From IMG/VR virus record IMGVR_UViG_3300025646_005482, positions 62,001-126,000 of that record: a stretch of 64,000 bases of DNA. One strand, given 5' to 3'. The stretch comes from a virus. The position numbers were made by a program, and so were the translations under genes. Positions 51,569 to 59,440 of the stretch are shown here, one piece after another (position 1 is the stretch's first letter; each line of letters opens with the position of its first letter). The notes below the pieces were generated by a model. The model saw only the letters and a list, made by a program, of their open reading frames with translations, did no database searches and was not told the origin of the DNA.

Positions 51569-53446
51569 ATGGCTGGTGCTGGTGGTAAAGGGTTTTTAGA
51601 TAGAACTTGGGCTGCAACATATGATCAGACCTCAGCGGGTACTGCTCCTGGTTCTGACCTCAATGTAACATACGGCAAACAAATAATAGAAGTATCAGCA
51701 AGAGGTGGAACGGCTAGCGCTCCTATCTTGCAACCTGCTTATTCCGTCACAACCAATTATCCTGCTCGCGATTACACACAAAGCGCTTATCAGGTCACAA
51801 CATTTTATGCAGATGAGATAACTAATTATCCTTCTCGTATCTTTACTCAGCCTGCATATTCAGTAATTACAAACTATCCGTCACGTAATGTTGCTGATCA
51901 ACCAGCGTATGCAGTAATTACTAATTATCCTAGTCGTTCTACTAATCAACCTGCATATTCAGTAATTACAAACTATCCGTCTCGTGGTAACCCTGCGCAG
52001 CCTGCGTATAGTGTGACTACAAACTATCCGAGTCGAGCCGTACCTGATCAGCCAGCATATTCAGTAACGACTAACTATCCGAGTCGAGCCGTACCTGATC
52101 AGCCAGCATATTCAGTAACGACTAACTATCCAGCTCGTGCGACACCTGATCAACCAGCGTATGGTGTCACAACTAACTATCCTGCACGGCTATATCAACA
52201 GGCTTCTTATTCAAGTATTGTATATTATCCTGCTAGAACTAATTATCAGAGTTATCCTGCACGAACGACTAACTATCCGTCGCGCAACACACCATCACAG
52301 CCCGCATATACTACAAACTATCCTGCGCGAACGACTAACTATCCAGCTCGAGCTGTACCGAATCAGCCCTCTTATACTGCAAGTTTTCCAGCGCGTTTCG
52401 TGCCTAATCAGCCTGCATACTCGCAAAATTTCCAAAACTTTAACATCTATATGGCATACTTGTGGGGGGTTATATATTATCCATCGCGTACGGTACCAAA
52501 CCAGCCTGCGTATGTTGCTAGTTATCCAGCACGTAACGTACCATCACAGCCCGGATATAGTGTAACTCAACCAGCATATAGTGTTTCTCATCCGGCCCGT
52601 GCTAATCCTGCACAGCCAGCATATAGTGTTACTCAACCCGGTTATCAGGGTTCTGCGTATCAACCAGGATATTCTAATGTTACTAATTATCCTGCTAGAA
52701 ATTATTATCAGAATGCATACTCTGTAACGACAGCTTATCCGTCACGTGCTAATCCTGCGCAACCAGCATATAGTGTTACAACTAACTATCCGGCCCGTGC
52801 TAATCCTGCGCAACCAGCATATAGTGTGACTACAAACTATCCATCACGAGCTAATCCTGCACAGCCAGCATATAGTGTAACTACAAACTATCCATCTCGT
52901 GCGACACCTGATCAACCAGCGTATAGTGTCACGACTAACTATCCCTCTCGTAATTATTCAGAGGCAGCGTATAGTGTCACGACTAACTATCCATCGCGAG
53001 CTGTACCAAACCAACCTGCGTACTCTGTAGTGACAAATTATCCGTCACGTGCTACTACACAGCCTACATATTCTGTTACTCAACCAGCATATCAGGTTGT
53101 AACATATTATCCATCGCGAGTATATCAACAAGCAGCGTACAGTGTGATCACAAACTATCCATCTCGAGTAACAGCTGGTACCAGTGGTACAGCTACTACT
53201 TTGCAAATGACTGGCAAAGATGGTACTACATATTTGTTGACAGCTCCAGGCACTGCGACGAATGTAGCTAACTACGCTGCTCCTCCCGTGGCTACTGCAG
53301 TATATGCAACTCTTTACGCGCCTGTGGTAAAAGAGCTAGCTAATGATCCTAATGAGGCAGATGTCACATTGGGTACAAGTCCTGCTGGTCAAACTAATCC
53401 GACATATCGGCCATTTGTCAATGTGAAGTATGACGGCAACCCATAA
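51569..53446 (+). CDS. Tyr-Pro repeat protein (QPAYSVTTNYPSR repeats)
   Basis: 625 residues. A Gly-rich N-terminus (MAGAGGKGFLDRTWAATYDQ), then residues ~55-538 made of about 25 imperfect ~17-residue units with consensus QPAYSVTTNYPSRAxPx; I count 28 (Y/F/H)P(S/A)R motifs. A non-repetitive C-terminal ~90 residues follows. No cysteine and very few acidic residues in the repeats. Two neighbouring units are identical over 51 bases. Likely an extended, flexible fibre or whisker. The next gene is a prolyl-4-hydroxylase-like enzyme. I recognise no family. Confidence 0.7.
   Translation: MAGAGGKGFLDRTWAATYDQTSAGTAPGSDLNVTYGKQIIEVSARGGTASAPILQPAYSVTTNYPARDYTQSAYQVTTFYADEITNYPSRIFTQPAYSVITNYPSRNVADQPAYAVITNYPSRSTNQPAYSVITNYPSRGNPAQPAYSVTTNYPSRAVPDQPAYSVTTNYPSRAVPDQPAYSVTTNYPARATPDQPAYGVTTNYPARLYQQASYSSIVYYPARTNYQSYPARTTNYPSRNTPSQPAYTTNYPARTTNYPARAVPNQPSYTASFPARFVPNQPAYSQNFQNFNIYMAYLWGVIYYPSRTVPNQPAYVASYPARNVPSQPGYSVTQPAYSVSHPARANPAQPAYSVTQPGYQGSAYQPGYSNVTNYPARNYYQNAYSVTTAYPSRANPAQPAYSVTTNYPARANPAQPAYSVTTNYPSRANPAQPAYSVTTNYPSRATPDQPAYSVTTNYPSRNYSEAAYSVTTNYPSRAVPNQPAYSVVTNYPSRATTQPTYSVTQPAYQVVTYYPSRVYQQAAYSVITNYPSRVTAGTSGTATTLQMTGKDGTTYLLTAPGTATNVANYAAPPVATAVYATLYAPVVKELANDPNEADVTLGTSPAGQTNPTYRPFVNVKYDGNP
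52022..52123 (+). repeat. Perfect 51-bp tandem duplication inside the Tyr-Pro repeat gene
   Basis: 52022-52072 and 52073-52123 are identical and encode one 17-residue unit each. The rest of the array (about 51731-53178) has diverged copies of the same unit. Confidence 0.85.
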
Positions 53447-53451
53447 CGTCA

Positions 53452-53459
53452 TATAAATA
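53452..53459 (+). promoter_or_regulatory. T4-type late promoter box TATAAATA
   Basis: Exact octamer between the repeat protein and the oxygenase gene, 30 bases before ATG 53490; AAGGTGATC serves as ribosome site. Confidence 0.6.
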
Positions 53460-53489
53460 AAAATGTGACTATATTATTTAAGGTGATCT

Positions 53490-54116
53490 ATGTTTCAATT
53501 ACCATACTCTCTTGTTCCTCCATACGAACTTCCCCATTTTGGTGTCATGGAAAAAGTGTTCGACGAAGAAGAAGTCGAACGCATTCGTTTCTATGAAAAA
53601 ATTCTAGATTTTCAAGATGCTACGATTGTTGGGCAACAACAAGGCGATGAAGCTTCGCAAGAACAAACAGCCAGAATTGCAAAAAATGCAAGTATTCCAC
53701 ATGACGAAAATACTGTTTGGTTGTGGAATAAGATAGCGCATTTATCAGCAAAAGCAAATTATGATTTATTTTTATACGACATTTCTTTTCTCGAAGATTT
53801 AAGTTATACTGTCTACATAGGTACAGATAACGGACACTATACAAAACACATAGATACTTCTTTATTTGGTTATCGCAGATACGATAGAAAAATATCTGGT
53901 ATTTTAGTGTTGTCTGATCCAGATGAATATGAAGGAGGCACTCTGAGTATTGATGTATACGGTGGCGCGCCTGAAGACAGATGGACGAGAATAGAAAAAC
54001 CGAATAAAGGTGATTTAATTTTCTTTGATTCTAATTTCATTCACACGGTAGAACCAGTGACTAGTGGTAAACGTCAAGTGTTAGTATTTTGGGTACACGG
54101 TAAACAAAAACTATGA
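53490..54116 (+). CDS. 2OG-Fe(II) oxygenase, prolyl-4-hydroxylase-like
   Basis: 208 residues. Iron ligands H120-x-D122 (HYTKHIDTS) and His185 (FIHTVEPV); 2-oxoglutarate Arg195 (GKRQVLVFW). KISGILVLSDPDEYEGGTLSID before and GDLIFFDSNFIHTVEPV after follow the P4H/PiuC pattern closely. Located 43 bases after the Tyr-Pro repeat gene, which offers dozens of proline targets in one protein. Overlaps the next gene by 4 bases. The substrate link is inference from position. Confidence 0.88.
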   Translation: MFQLPYSLVPPYELPHFGVMEKVFDEEEVERIRFYEKILDFQDATIVGQQQGDEASQEQTARIAKNASIPHDENTVWLWNKIAHLSAKANYDLFLYDISFLEDLSYTVYIGTDNGHYTKHIDTSLFGYRRYDRKISGILVLSDPDEYEGGTLSIDVYGGAPEDRWTRIEKPNKGDLIFFDSNFIHTVEPVTSGKRQVLVFWVHGKQKL

Positions 54117-54826
54117 AAAGATTTTTTGGTAATGATATCATTGAGTTTTATACTTCTGATGATTTATATGGAAGTATACCCGAACCTGTAGAAGCAGCTA
54201 AATGTGTACCAGATTGGTTTAAAAAACTAAAACCATTCGTTGGAAGATCACGCGAAGGATTTCCTGAACCTACTGCAAAAAGATGCTTGCCTTTATTAGA
54301 TGCGATGACTCACGGCTATATCATCCCATTACAAGGTGATATTCATGTCATTTCTAATCATGATCTCAGTGTTATCAAGGCTAATGAACGAAACAGAGAT
54401 GCTCTCTTCTTGATGGATGGACATCCTAGTTTTCAAGTAGATTCTGCTGCATGGCCAGTTCAAAAACAACATCCACTCAAATTTATCAATAAGTGGAGAA
54501 TTAAAACGCGACCAGGTTGGTCGGTCCTTTTTACTGCGCCTTTAAATCATATTGGAATGCCATTTACAATTTTAAGTGGTGTTGTTGATAGTGATAAATA
54601 TCATCGCGAGGTAAATTTTCCTGCAATATGGCATGTGCCTAATTATGATGGTACTTTAAAAGCTGGCATGCCATTAGCTCAAGTAATTCCATTTAAAAGA
54701 GAAAAGTTTCCTAAGGCAAAGCCGAGAGTACAAAATAAAAAAGAAAGACAACATGAAGAAAAATTACGAGTTGCTATGGATAGCAGACATGGAGCTTATA
54801 CTGAAGAGCTGAGAGAAAAGAGATAA
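54113..54826 (+). CDS. DUF6065-like protein (paralogue 1)
   Basis: 237 residues. CVPDWFKKLKPFVGR, then HPLKFINKWRIKTRPGWSVLF, SGVVDSDKYHREVNFPAIW and LKAGMPLAQVIPFKRE are what I recall for DUF6065, an uncharacterised family found with oxygenases in marine phages and bacteria. It shares this layout with the protein at 56206. Starts in the end of the oxygenase gene, so the two are coupled. Confidence 0.6.
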   Translation: MKRFFGNDIIEFYTSDDLYGSIPEPVEAAKCVPDWFKKLKPFVGRSREGFPEPTAKRCLPLLDAMTHGYIIPLQGDIHVISNHDLSVIKANERNRDALFLMDGHPSFQVDSAAWPVQKQHPLKFINKWRIKTRPGWSVLFTAPLNHIGMPFTILSGVVDSDKYHREVNFPAIWHVPNYDGTLKAGMPLAQVIPFKREKFPKAKPRVQNKKERQHEEKLRVAMDSRHGAYTEELREKR

Positions 54827-54829
54827 ATA
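54822..54829 (+). promoter_or_regulatory. Late promoter box variant GATAAATA
   Basis: GATAAATA over the stop of the preceding gene, ending 5 bases before ATG 54835; same spacing as the boxes at 3871 and 22275. Confidence 0.4.
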
Positions 54830-54834
54830 GTAAT

Positions 54835-55092
54835 ATGAAGATATGGGATAAAATAGTTGCAAAGATCGATGCGTGGCTTCACGACGAATTCGAAGTCACC
54901 ATTTATTTTGCAGGTGAAGTAATCGAAAAACCAGACGGCAGCAAAGTCACTACAGGCAATCCGAAAACATATGTATGTAGTAAGTTGATTAAGGTTACTG
55001 AGACACATTTTAAATTTATAACAACCGATAAAAGATTAGTGGAGATTAAAACGGTAGCACCTGTGAGCTATGACGTCGTCAAAATCAAATAG
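54835..55092 (+). CDS. Conserved small hypothetical protein
   Basis: 85 residues. MKIWDKIVAKIDAWLHDEFEVTIYFAGEVIEKPDG is familiar from marine T4-like phages, unassigned. A short amphipathic helix is followed by beta strands. No ribosome site before the ATG; a late box ends 5 bases upstream. Confidence 0.6.
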   Translation: MKIWDKIVAKIDAWLHDEFEVTIYFAGEVIEKPDGSKVTTGNPKTYVCSKLIKVTETHFKFITTDKRLVEIKTVAPVSYDVVKIK

Positions 55093-55100
55093 GAGCTAAC

Positions 55101-55430
55101 ATGGCCGAAGAAGAAAAAGAAGTAAAAGGCTTTCATCCAGCAGATACTAATGGTGACGGTAAAGTCAGTGAAGAAGAGCATGCAATGTATATGGAGTTTA
55201 AGAGAAAGGAACTAGAAGATGCCGATGCAATGCGAGACGCACAACGAAATATGGCGTGGTTCTCTCTTGCTGGTATGCTTTTGTATCCCGCCATGGTTGT
55301 TGCTACTGATCTTGCTGGGTTAGAAAAAGCATCGAACATTTTAGGTGATATGGCGCCGACCTATTTTGTTGCAGTCGCTGGTTTAGTTGCAGCGTTCTTT
55401 GGCGCACAAGCATGGAGCAAAGGTAAGTAA
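55101..55430 (+). CDS. EF-hand protein with two membrane segments, candidate holin
   Basis: 109 residues. One canonical EF-hand loop at 15-26 (DTNGDGKVSEEE), a charged helix, then two hydrophobic segments (about 50-70 WFSLAGMLLYPAMVVAT and 86-104 YFVAVAGLVAAFFGAQA). It is directly upstream of the spanin pair, the usual place for a holin. Small size and two spans fit. The EF-hand is unusual for a holin. It could instead be another membrane protein. Confidence 0.55.
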   Translation: MAEEEKEVKGFHPADTNGDGKVSEEEHAMYMEFKRKELEDADAMRDAQRNMAWFSLAGMLLYPAMVVATDLAGLEKASNILGDMAPTYFVAVAGLVAAFFGAQAWSKGK

Positions 55431-55431
55431 T

Positions 55432-55827
55432 ATGCCGTATTTGATTTTATTATTGTTGCTTGGATCGATGGGCGGAGGCGCTTGGTATTATTATACCGAT
55501 ACACAAGAGCGCCTTGCAGTCCTTCGTGATAACAATGCAAAGCTAATGATGGTGGCTGAGACTAATCAAGAAACCATCAACAGTCTGCAACGTGACTATG
55601 AACTCGCACAAGAGAACATGCTCGCACTTGCAGAGAGGGCGAAAGCAGCAGAAGTGTATCAAGACGAATTGGCTGCAAAGCTACGTCGTCATGACCTCAC
55701 ACGACTGACCCTACAAAAACCTGGACTAATTGAAAAGAGAGTAAACAATGCTACGGACAAGATTTTCTCAGAGCTTGAAGTCGATTCTGGCGCTGAGCCT
55801 GTTGTTCCCGCTGATCAGCCTGAATAG
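55432..55827 (+). CDS. Rz: Inner-membrane spanin (Rz-like)
   Basis: 131 residues from ATG 55432, 1 base after the upstream stop. One N-terminal membrane segment (YLILLLLLGSMGGGAWYYY) and a periplasmic coiled coil (residues ~22-95), the plan of an i-spanin. The next gene, a lipoprotein, starts inside its 3' end in another frame, the usual Rz/Rz1 overlap. No lysozyme gene is in the window. Confidence 0.7.
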   Translation: MPYLILLLLLGSMGGGAWYYYTDTQERLAVLRDNNAKLMMVAETNQETINSLQRDYELAQENMLALAERAKAAEVYQDELAAKLRRHDLTRLTLQKPGLIEKRVNNATDKIFSELEVDSGAEPVVPADQPE

Positions 55828-56209
55828 TGGTTGTGCAAGCGTAGAACCAACTGTCGTAGTCAAGACCGACTACGTCGTCAAGGATATTCCTATCCAACCC
55901 CGCCCTAAACCTATGAATCTGCATAGGGTAAAGTTTTATGCTGTGACTCCTGAAAACATGGATGAGTTCCTCGTTCGGTTTGAAGAAGAGAGTGGTACTA
56001 CTGTGTTCTTTGCATTGAGTGTTCCCGATTATGAGAACATGAGCCTGAACGTAGCAGAACTGCGTCGATATATAAACCAGCAGAAAGCTCTAATTGTATA
56101 TTATGAGGAATCTATCGAGACGATGATCAGAGAAACCCCAGAAGATACAGAAGAGGTAGTGCAAGAAGGAACAGATTCTCTGTTTGACCTTTTACCAAAA
56201 TTTGATTGA
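55748..56209 (+). CDS. Rz1: Outer-membrane spanin-like lipoprotein (Rz1-like)
   Basis: 153 residues overlapping the Rz-like gene by 80 bases. A lipoprotein signal with lipobox-like LNSGC and Cys29, then a Pro-containing linker (IPIQPRPKP) and a mixed domain with a helical C-terminus. It is longer than a typical Rz1. With the upstream coiled-coil membrane protein it would span the periplasm and fuse membranes at lysis. Confidence 0.65.
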   Translation: MLRTRFSQSLKSILALSLLFPLISLNSGCASVEPTVVVKTDYVVKDIPIQPRPKPMNLHRVKFYAVTPENMDEFLVRFEEESGTTVFFALSVPDYENMSLNVAELRRYINQQKALIVYYEESIETMIRETPEDTEEVVQEGTDSLFDLLPKFD

Positions 56210-56973
56210 GTAATAACTTTATGGGAATAAGATTCTCTGATATGTCAGGCCAGTTGTATACTGTTCATCCAATAGTCCCTGCAAGGTCTGTCGAGCCAGT
56301 ACATAGAAAAATTCAAATGGAAAAATACAACAGCGAGATGTTTGCGCTGTGTCCTGGTATCATGGACTTTAAAAATACTGGTTGGATTATGCCAGCGTGG
56401 GATGATATTAGAGTATACTGTTCTGAGAAAGCATCGATGGCGTATGCTGGCGGTCAAAAAAGACCACACAACTGGAAGCTTCCGCAGCCAGTAAAAAAAG
56501 TAGAATACTATGATGGCAGAGCTCACGCCGGTCCGATGGATAAGAGAATGGTCGATGGTGTTCCTGCAAATCACGGTTGTCCTATAAAAACAGGAACACA
56601 ACCACTGCACTTTCAGTCCCCTTGGGCATGTGAAATGTTTGGTGATGATGTTGTTTCATTGATGTTATTGCCTCCATATTATCATAGTGATATAGTTGAT
56701 CATGTGCAAGTTTATCCTGGCATTGTCGATTATAATAATAAATTTGATACAATGAGTGTTGTACTAGCACCTCGTACACAGGGAACATTTACTATTAAAG
56801 CTGGAGAACCTTTAGTACATATTATTCCTATTGAAAAGAAAACATACAATGCAGAATACGGTCCAGCAAAAATGAATCGCATGAAAGGACTGGTAGCTAC
56901 GTGTAATCATTTTTATAGAAAATATATGATGAGGAAAAGTCGTTATAATTTGGAATTGAATGAAGATGTTTGA
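56206..56973 (+). CDS. DUF6065-like protein (paralogue 2)
   Basis: 255 residues from TTG 56206, or 250 from ATG 56221; neither has a clear ribosome site. CPGIMDFKNTGWIMPAWDDIRV, PLHFQSPWACEMFGDDVVSLMLLPP, YPGIVDYNNKFDTMSVVLAPR and IKAGEPLVHIIPI align by order with the protein at 54113 (substrate-like W.I, 'PLKF.N.W', 'SGVVD', 'AGxPLxxxIPF'). Two diverged copies frame the lysis genes. Function unknown. Confidence 0.55.
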   Translation: MSNNFMGIRFSDMSGQLYTVHPIVPARSVEPVHRKIQMEKYNSEMFALCPGIMDFKNTGWIMPAWDDIRVYCSEKASMAYAGGQKRPHNWKLPQPVKKVEYYDGRAHAGPMDKRMVDGVPANHGCPIKTGTQPLHFQSPWACEMFGDDVVSLMLLPPYYHSDIVDHVQVYPGIVDYNNKFDTMSVVLAPRTQGTFTIKAGEPLVHIIPIEKKTYNAEYGPAKMNRMKGLVATCNHFYRKYMMRKSRYNLELNEDV

Positions 56974-57763
56974 TAAAGAAAAACTGCGAGAATTAAAAGA
57001 AACTCTAAGACATGACGACAGACCAATTTTCCTAGAGAATGTATTAGATTCTCCTGAAGATTGGGCGAGTTGGAAGGATATAACTTATTGTTGTGAGAAT
57101 CCGAGCATATACGATGTACGCTACTTTAATAAAGTAGAATCTAAATATGATGGTGTGACCGTAGTAAAGCTCATGACTAATTCAGAGAATGAAGTTCATG
57201 CTATTGAACGCAGAGGAAGTTTAACTCGTAAAAATAAGAGATTAAATCCAGTTAAAGTTGTTGATGCTAAAAAGCTTTTAGACAAAAATCATTCTATCAT
57301 AATTACTAATTTTGAATATAAAAATGAAAATTGTAAGAGCATGATTGATTTTCTATGTCATCTATTTTATTACAATGTTGAAAATCATGGTGTATGGCCT
57401 GCAAAAATTGGTCCCAATTCTGGTCATGCCCATTGTTATGCAGGCAAAAAAGAAAGTAATTCTTTTTCTCCGCATGTAGATGGACCAGCGAATTTTATTT
57501 TTCAAATTGAAGGTCAACAAAAATTTACGGTGTACGAAAATAGAAAGTGTGCTTTAACAGAAATTGCCATGCCCGCAGATGCTACACTCGAATATAGAAA
57601 AGAAGTTTATGACAATCTGAGAGTATATGAAGAAAGAATAATGAATCCTGGTGATATGGTATATGTGCCATCTAGAACATATCATTATGTAGAACCAGTA
57701 TCTGATCGTATTTCAATGAGTTTTCCTTTGATCCTAAAGGGACCTACCTCGGTAATGTTGTAA
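56960..57763 (+). CDS. JmjC/cupin-type 2OG oxygenase-like protein
   Basis: 267 residues. FSPHVDGPANFIFQIEGQQKFTVY gives H172-x-D174 within a cupin strand; GDMVYVPSRTYHYVEPVSDRISMSF gives His242 and Arg250. This is the order of ribosomal-oxygenase (RoxA/JmjC-like) enzymes, which hydroxylate protein side chains. The N-terminal half (FLENVLDSPEDWASW) is the usual lid region. Overlaps the previous gene by 14 bases and its stop overlaps the next start. Confidence 0.75.
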   Translation: MKMFDKEKLRELKETLRHDDRPIFLENVLDSPEDWASWKDITYCCENPSIYDVRYFNKVESKYDGVTVVKLMTNSENEVHAIERRGSLTRKNKRLNPVKVVDAKKLLDKNHSIIITNFEYKNENCKSMIDFLCHLFYYNVENHGVWPAKIGPNSGHAHCYAGKKESNSFSPHVDGPANFIFQIEGQQKFTVYENRKCALTEIAMPADATLEYRKEVYDNLRVYEERIMNPGDMVYVPSRTYHYVEPVSDRISMSFPLILKGPTSVML

Positions 57764-58434
57764 TGGAAATCAATATTAAACGACATGAATTGTGGACAGA
57801 AAGTATGTTCGAAATTCATTTGCCAGACATAGACAATGAATCTATCATAAAGTTTTATGATGAAATAGAAAAAGTTGATCCTGGCCAAAAAAGATCCAAC
57901 ATTGGTGGTTGGCAAAGAGAAGTAAATCCCGGGGAATGTCAAGCATACGATGAATTGATGTATATGATGGCATACGCTGTCACAGATATTTTTAGAAATG
58001 TATTTAAATTGCCAATAGATTTAGCTATAGCAAATTCTTGGCTAAATTCTAATATATTAGGCGAGAATAATGCATTTCATACACATCCCGGCTGTGTTTA
58101 TTCTGGTGTCTATTATATCAATGCTTCAAAAGATAAAGAAAATGGGTCTATTACATTTGTAAACCCTCAGCATCATGTGATCGAAGATTGGATTTCAAAT
58201 TTGCCATTACGAAGTAACGGCGACATTGATCATAAACAATGTGAAGTGTTGCATGAAGATAAACAGTTTGCTTCTACACAACATTTTGAACCCAAATCAA
58301 ACTATGCTTATGTTTTTCCGCCGTGGACGGGACATGAAGTAAGAAAAAATCCACATTCCTTTAATCGTCTAGTTGCTGGAATCAATTTTAGACCAGCAAA
58401 TCAGCCATTGCCTGAATTAAAAGATAGAGTTTAG
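57763..58434 (+). CDS. 2OG-Fe(II) oxygenase of the TIGR02466 type
   Basis: 223 residues. WLNSNILGENNAFHTHPGCVYSGVYYIN contains the H106-x-H108 site of this subfamily (His in place of the usual Asp), and FPPWTGHEVRKN gives His191, with Arg202 following. SNIGGWQRE near 45 is another landmark. Substrate unknown. Third oxygenase of the island. Confidence 0.75.
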   Translation: MEINIKRHELWTESMFEIHLPDIDNESIIKFYDEIEKVDPGQKRSNIGGWQREVNPGECQAYDELMYMMAYAVTDIFRNVFKLPIDLAIANSWLNSNILGENNAFHTHPGCVYSGVYYINASKDKENGSITFVNPQHHVIEDWISNLPLRSNGDIDHKQCEVLHEDKQFASTQHFEPKSNYAYVFPPWTGHEVRKNPHSFNRLVAGINFRPANQPLPELKDRV

Positions 58435-58445
58435 TCCGTCAATCT

Positions 58446-58461
58446 TATAAATACATAAATA
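58446..58461 (+). promoter_or_regulatory. Tandem late promoter boxes
   Basis: TATAAATA (58446-58453) followed at once by CATAAATA (58454-58461), in the gap before the fibre gene at 58487. Predicted starts near 58459 and 58467. Confidence 0.6.
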
Positions 58462-58486
58462 AATGTAACTCAAACAGGATCTTTTT

Positions 58487-58846
58487 ATGGCCACTGCCCG
58501 CTCTGAAGACCTGACGGTTGTACAAGGTACAGACGCGCTCTTCAAAATTAATATAAAGGATACTTCGGGCAACGCCTTTGACGTTAGCTCAAAATCATTC
58601 TCTGCTTCCCTTAAAAAATCCTACAGCGCTGATGATGCTACTGCTATCAATTTTACTACTGCAATCAGTAATGCTGTTGGAGGTGTTATTTCTATCTCAT
58701 TGTCTGACACCCAAACACTTGCTTTGGATGTCAACACTCGTTATGTTTACGATGTAATGATGTACAATACAGCAGGGTCAACTGAAATTACAAACATTTT
58801 AAAAGGCAAAGTGTTCGTAGAAGCAAGTGTAACGAGGGTGTCGTAA
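58487..58846 (+). CDS. Small structural protein (fibre/BppU-like)
   Basis: 119 residues. ATARSEDLTVVQGTDALFKINIKDTSGNAFDVSS is an immunoglobulin-like strand order seen in small tail-fibre or baseplate attachment proteins, for example BppU N-terminal domains. Stop overlaps the next ATG. First gene of the last fibre operon. Confidence 0.6.
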   Translation: MATARSEDLTVVQGTDALFKINIKDTSGNAFDVSSKSFSASLKKSYSADDATAINFTTAISNAVGGVISISLSDTQTLALDVNTRYVYDVMMYNTAGSTEITNILKGKVFVEASVTRVS

Positions 58847-59103
58847 TGTCAACTATTATTGTACGTACCGTAACAGATGCTAACGCGAATACAAAAAACG
58901 ATACACTTACTCATACCGAACTCGATAATAATTTTATCAATCTAAATAATGATAAGTATGAGCAAGGTGATGATATTGTTGCAAATACGGTTAGTATTAC
59001 TGGTGGAACTTCTTCACAATTTCTCATGGCAGATGGCTCTACATCTACCCAAACAGGTGCAACTGTCGACGATGCGACTGCACTCGCAATAGCACTAGGA
59101 TAA
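58846..59103 (+). CDS. Small fibre-associated protein
   Basis: 85 residues. VRTVTDANANTKNDTLTHTELDNNFINLNNDK is the N-terminal fibre-attachment-like motif found in many phage fibre proteins (LTxxELDxNFxNL), here cut to a short protein with SSQFLMADGSTST. It may be a detached N-terminal adaptor for the fibres that follow. Confidence 0.6.
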   Translation: MSTIIVRTVTDANANTKNDTLTHTELDNNFINLNNDKYEQGDDIVANTVSITGGTSSQFLMADGSTSTQTGATVDDATALAIALG

Positions 59104-59107
59104 ACAA

Positions 59108-59440
59108 ATGGCAAATACATTTAAGAATGCTGCACTCGCTGACGTAAATAATGCTGCGTACGACACTCTTTATACATGTCCCAGCGCAACTACAGCAATC
59201 GTCCTCGGCGTGGCTATTACAAACAAATTAGCTCAAGCTGTAAGTATTACAGTTCAATTCGCTGATACATCGGCGAGTACGACACATCAATTACTCGAAC
59301 AAGTTGAAATTCCGGGTAGAACCACTCTCGAAGTATTAGCTGGTCAAAAGTATGTGCTAGAAGCATCTGATATATTTAAATGCAAAGCAGGAACAGCTTC
59401 AGCTATTGATGTTACTATGGGCCTGATGGAGATCACCTAA
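59108..59440 (+). CDS. Small structural protein
   Basis: 110 residues. FKNAALADVNNAAYDTLYTCPSATTAIVLGVAITN and LEVLAGQKYVLEASDIFKCKAGTASAIDVTMGLMEI form a small beta-sandwich of a type common in marine phage structural gene clusters. Unassigned role. Stop overlaps the next ATG. Confidence 0.65.
   Translation: MANTFKNAALADVNNAAYDTLYTCPSATTAIVLGVAITNKLAQAVSITVQFADTSASTTHQLLEQVEIPGRTTLEVLAGQKYVLEASDIFKCKAGTASAIDVTMGLMEIT

Noticed and set aside
51731-53178. Regular direct repeats resembling a CRISPR array at first sight
   Set aside because: The unit is a 51-base codon-phased repeat in an open frame; there are no unique spacers of constant length and no cas genes.
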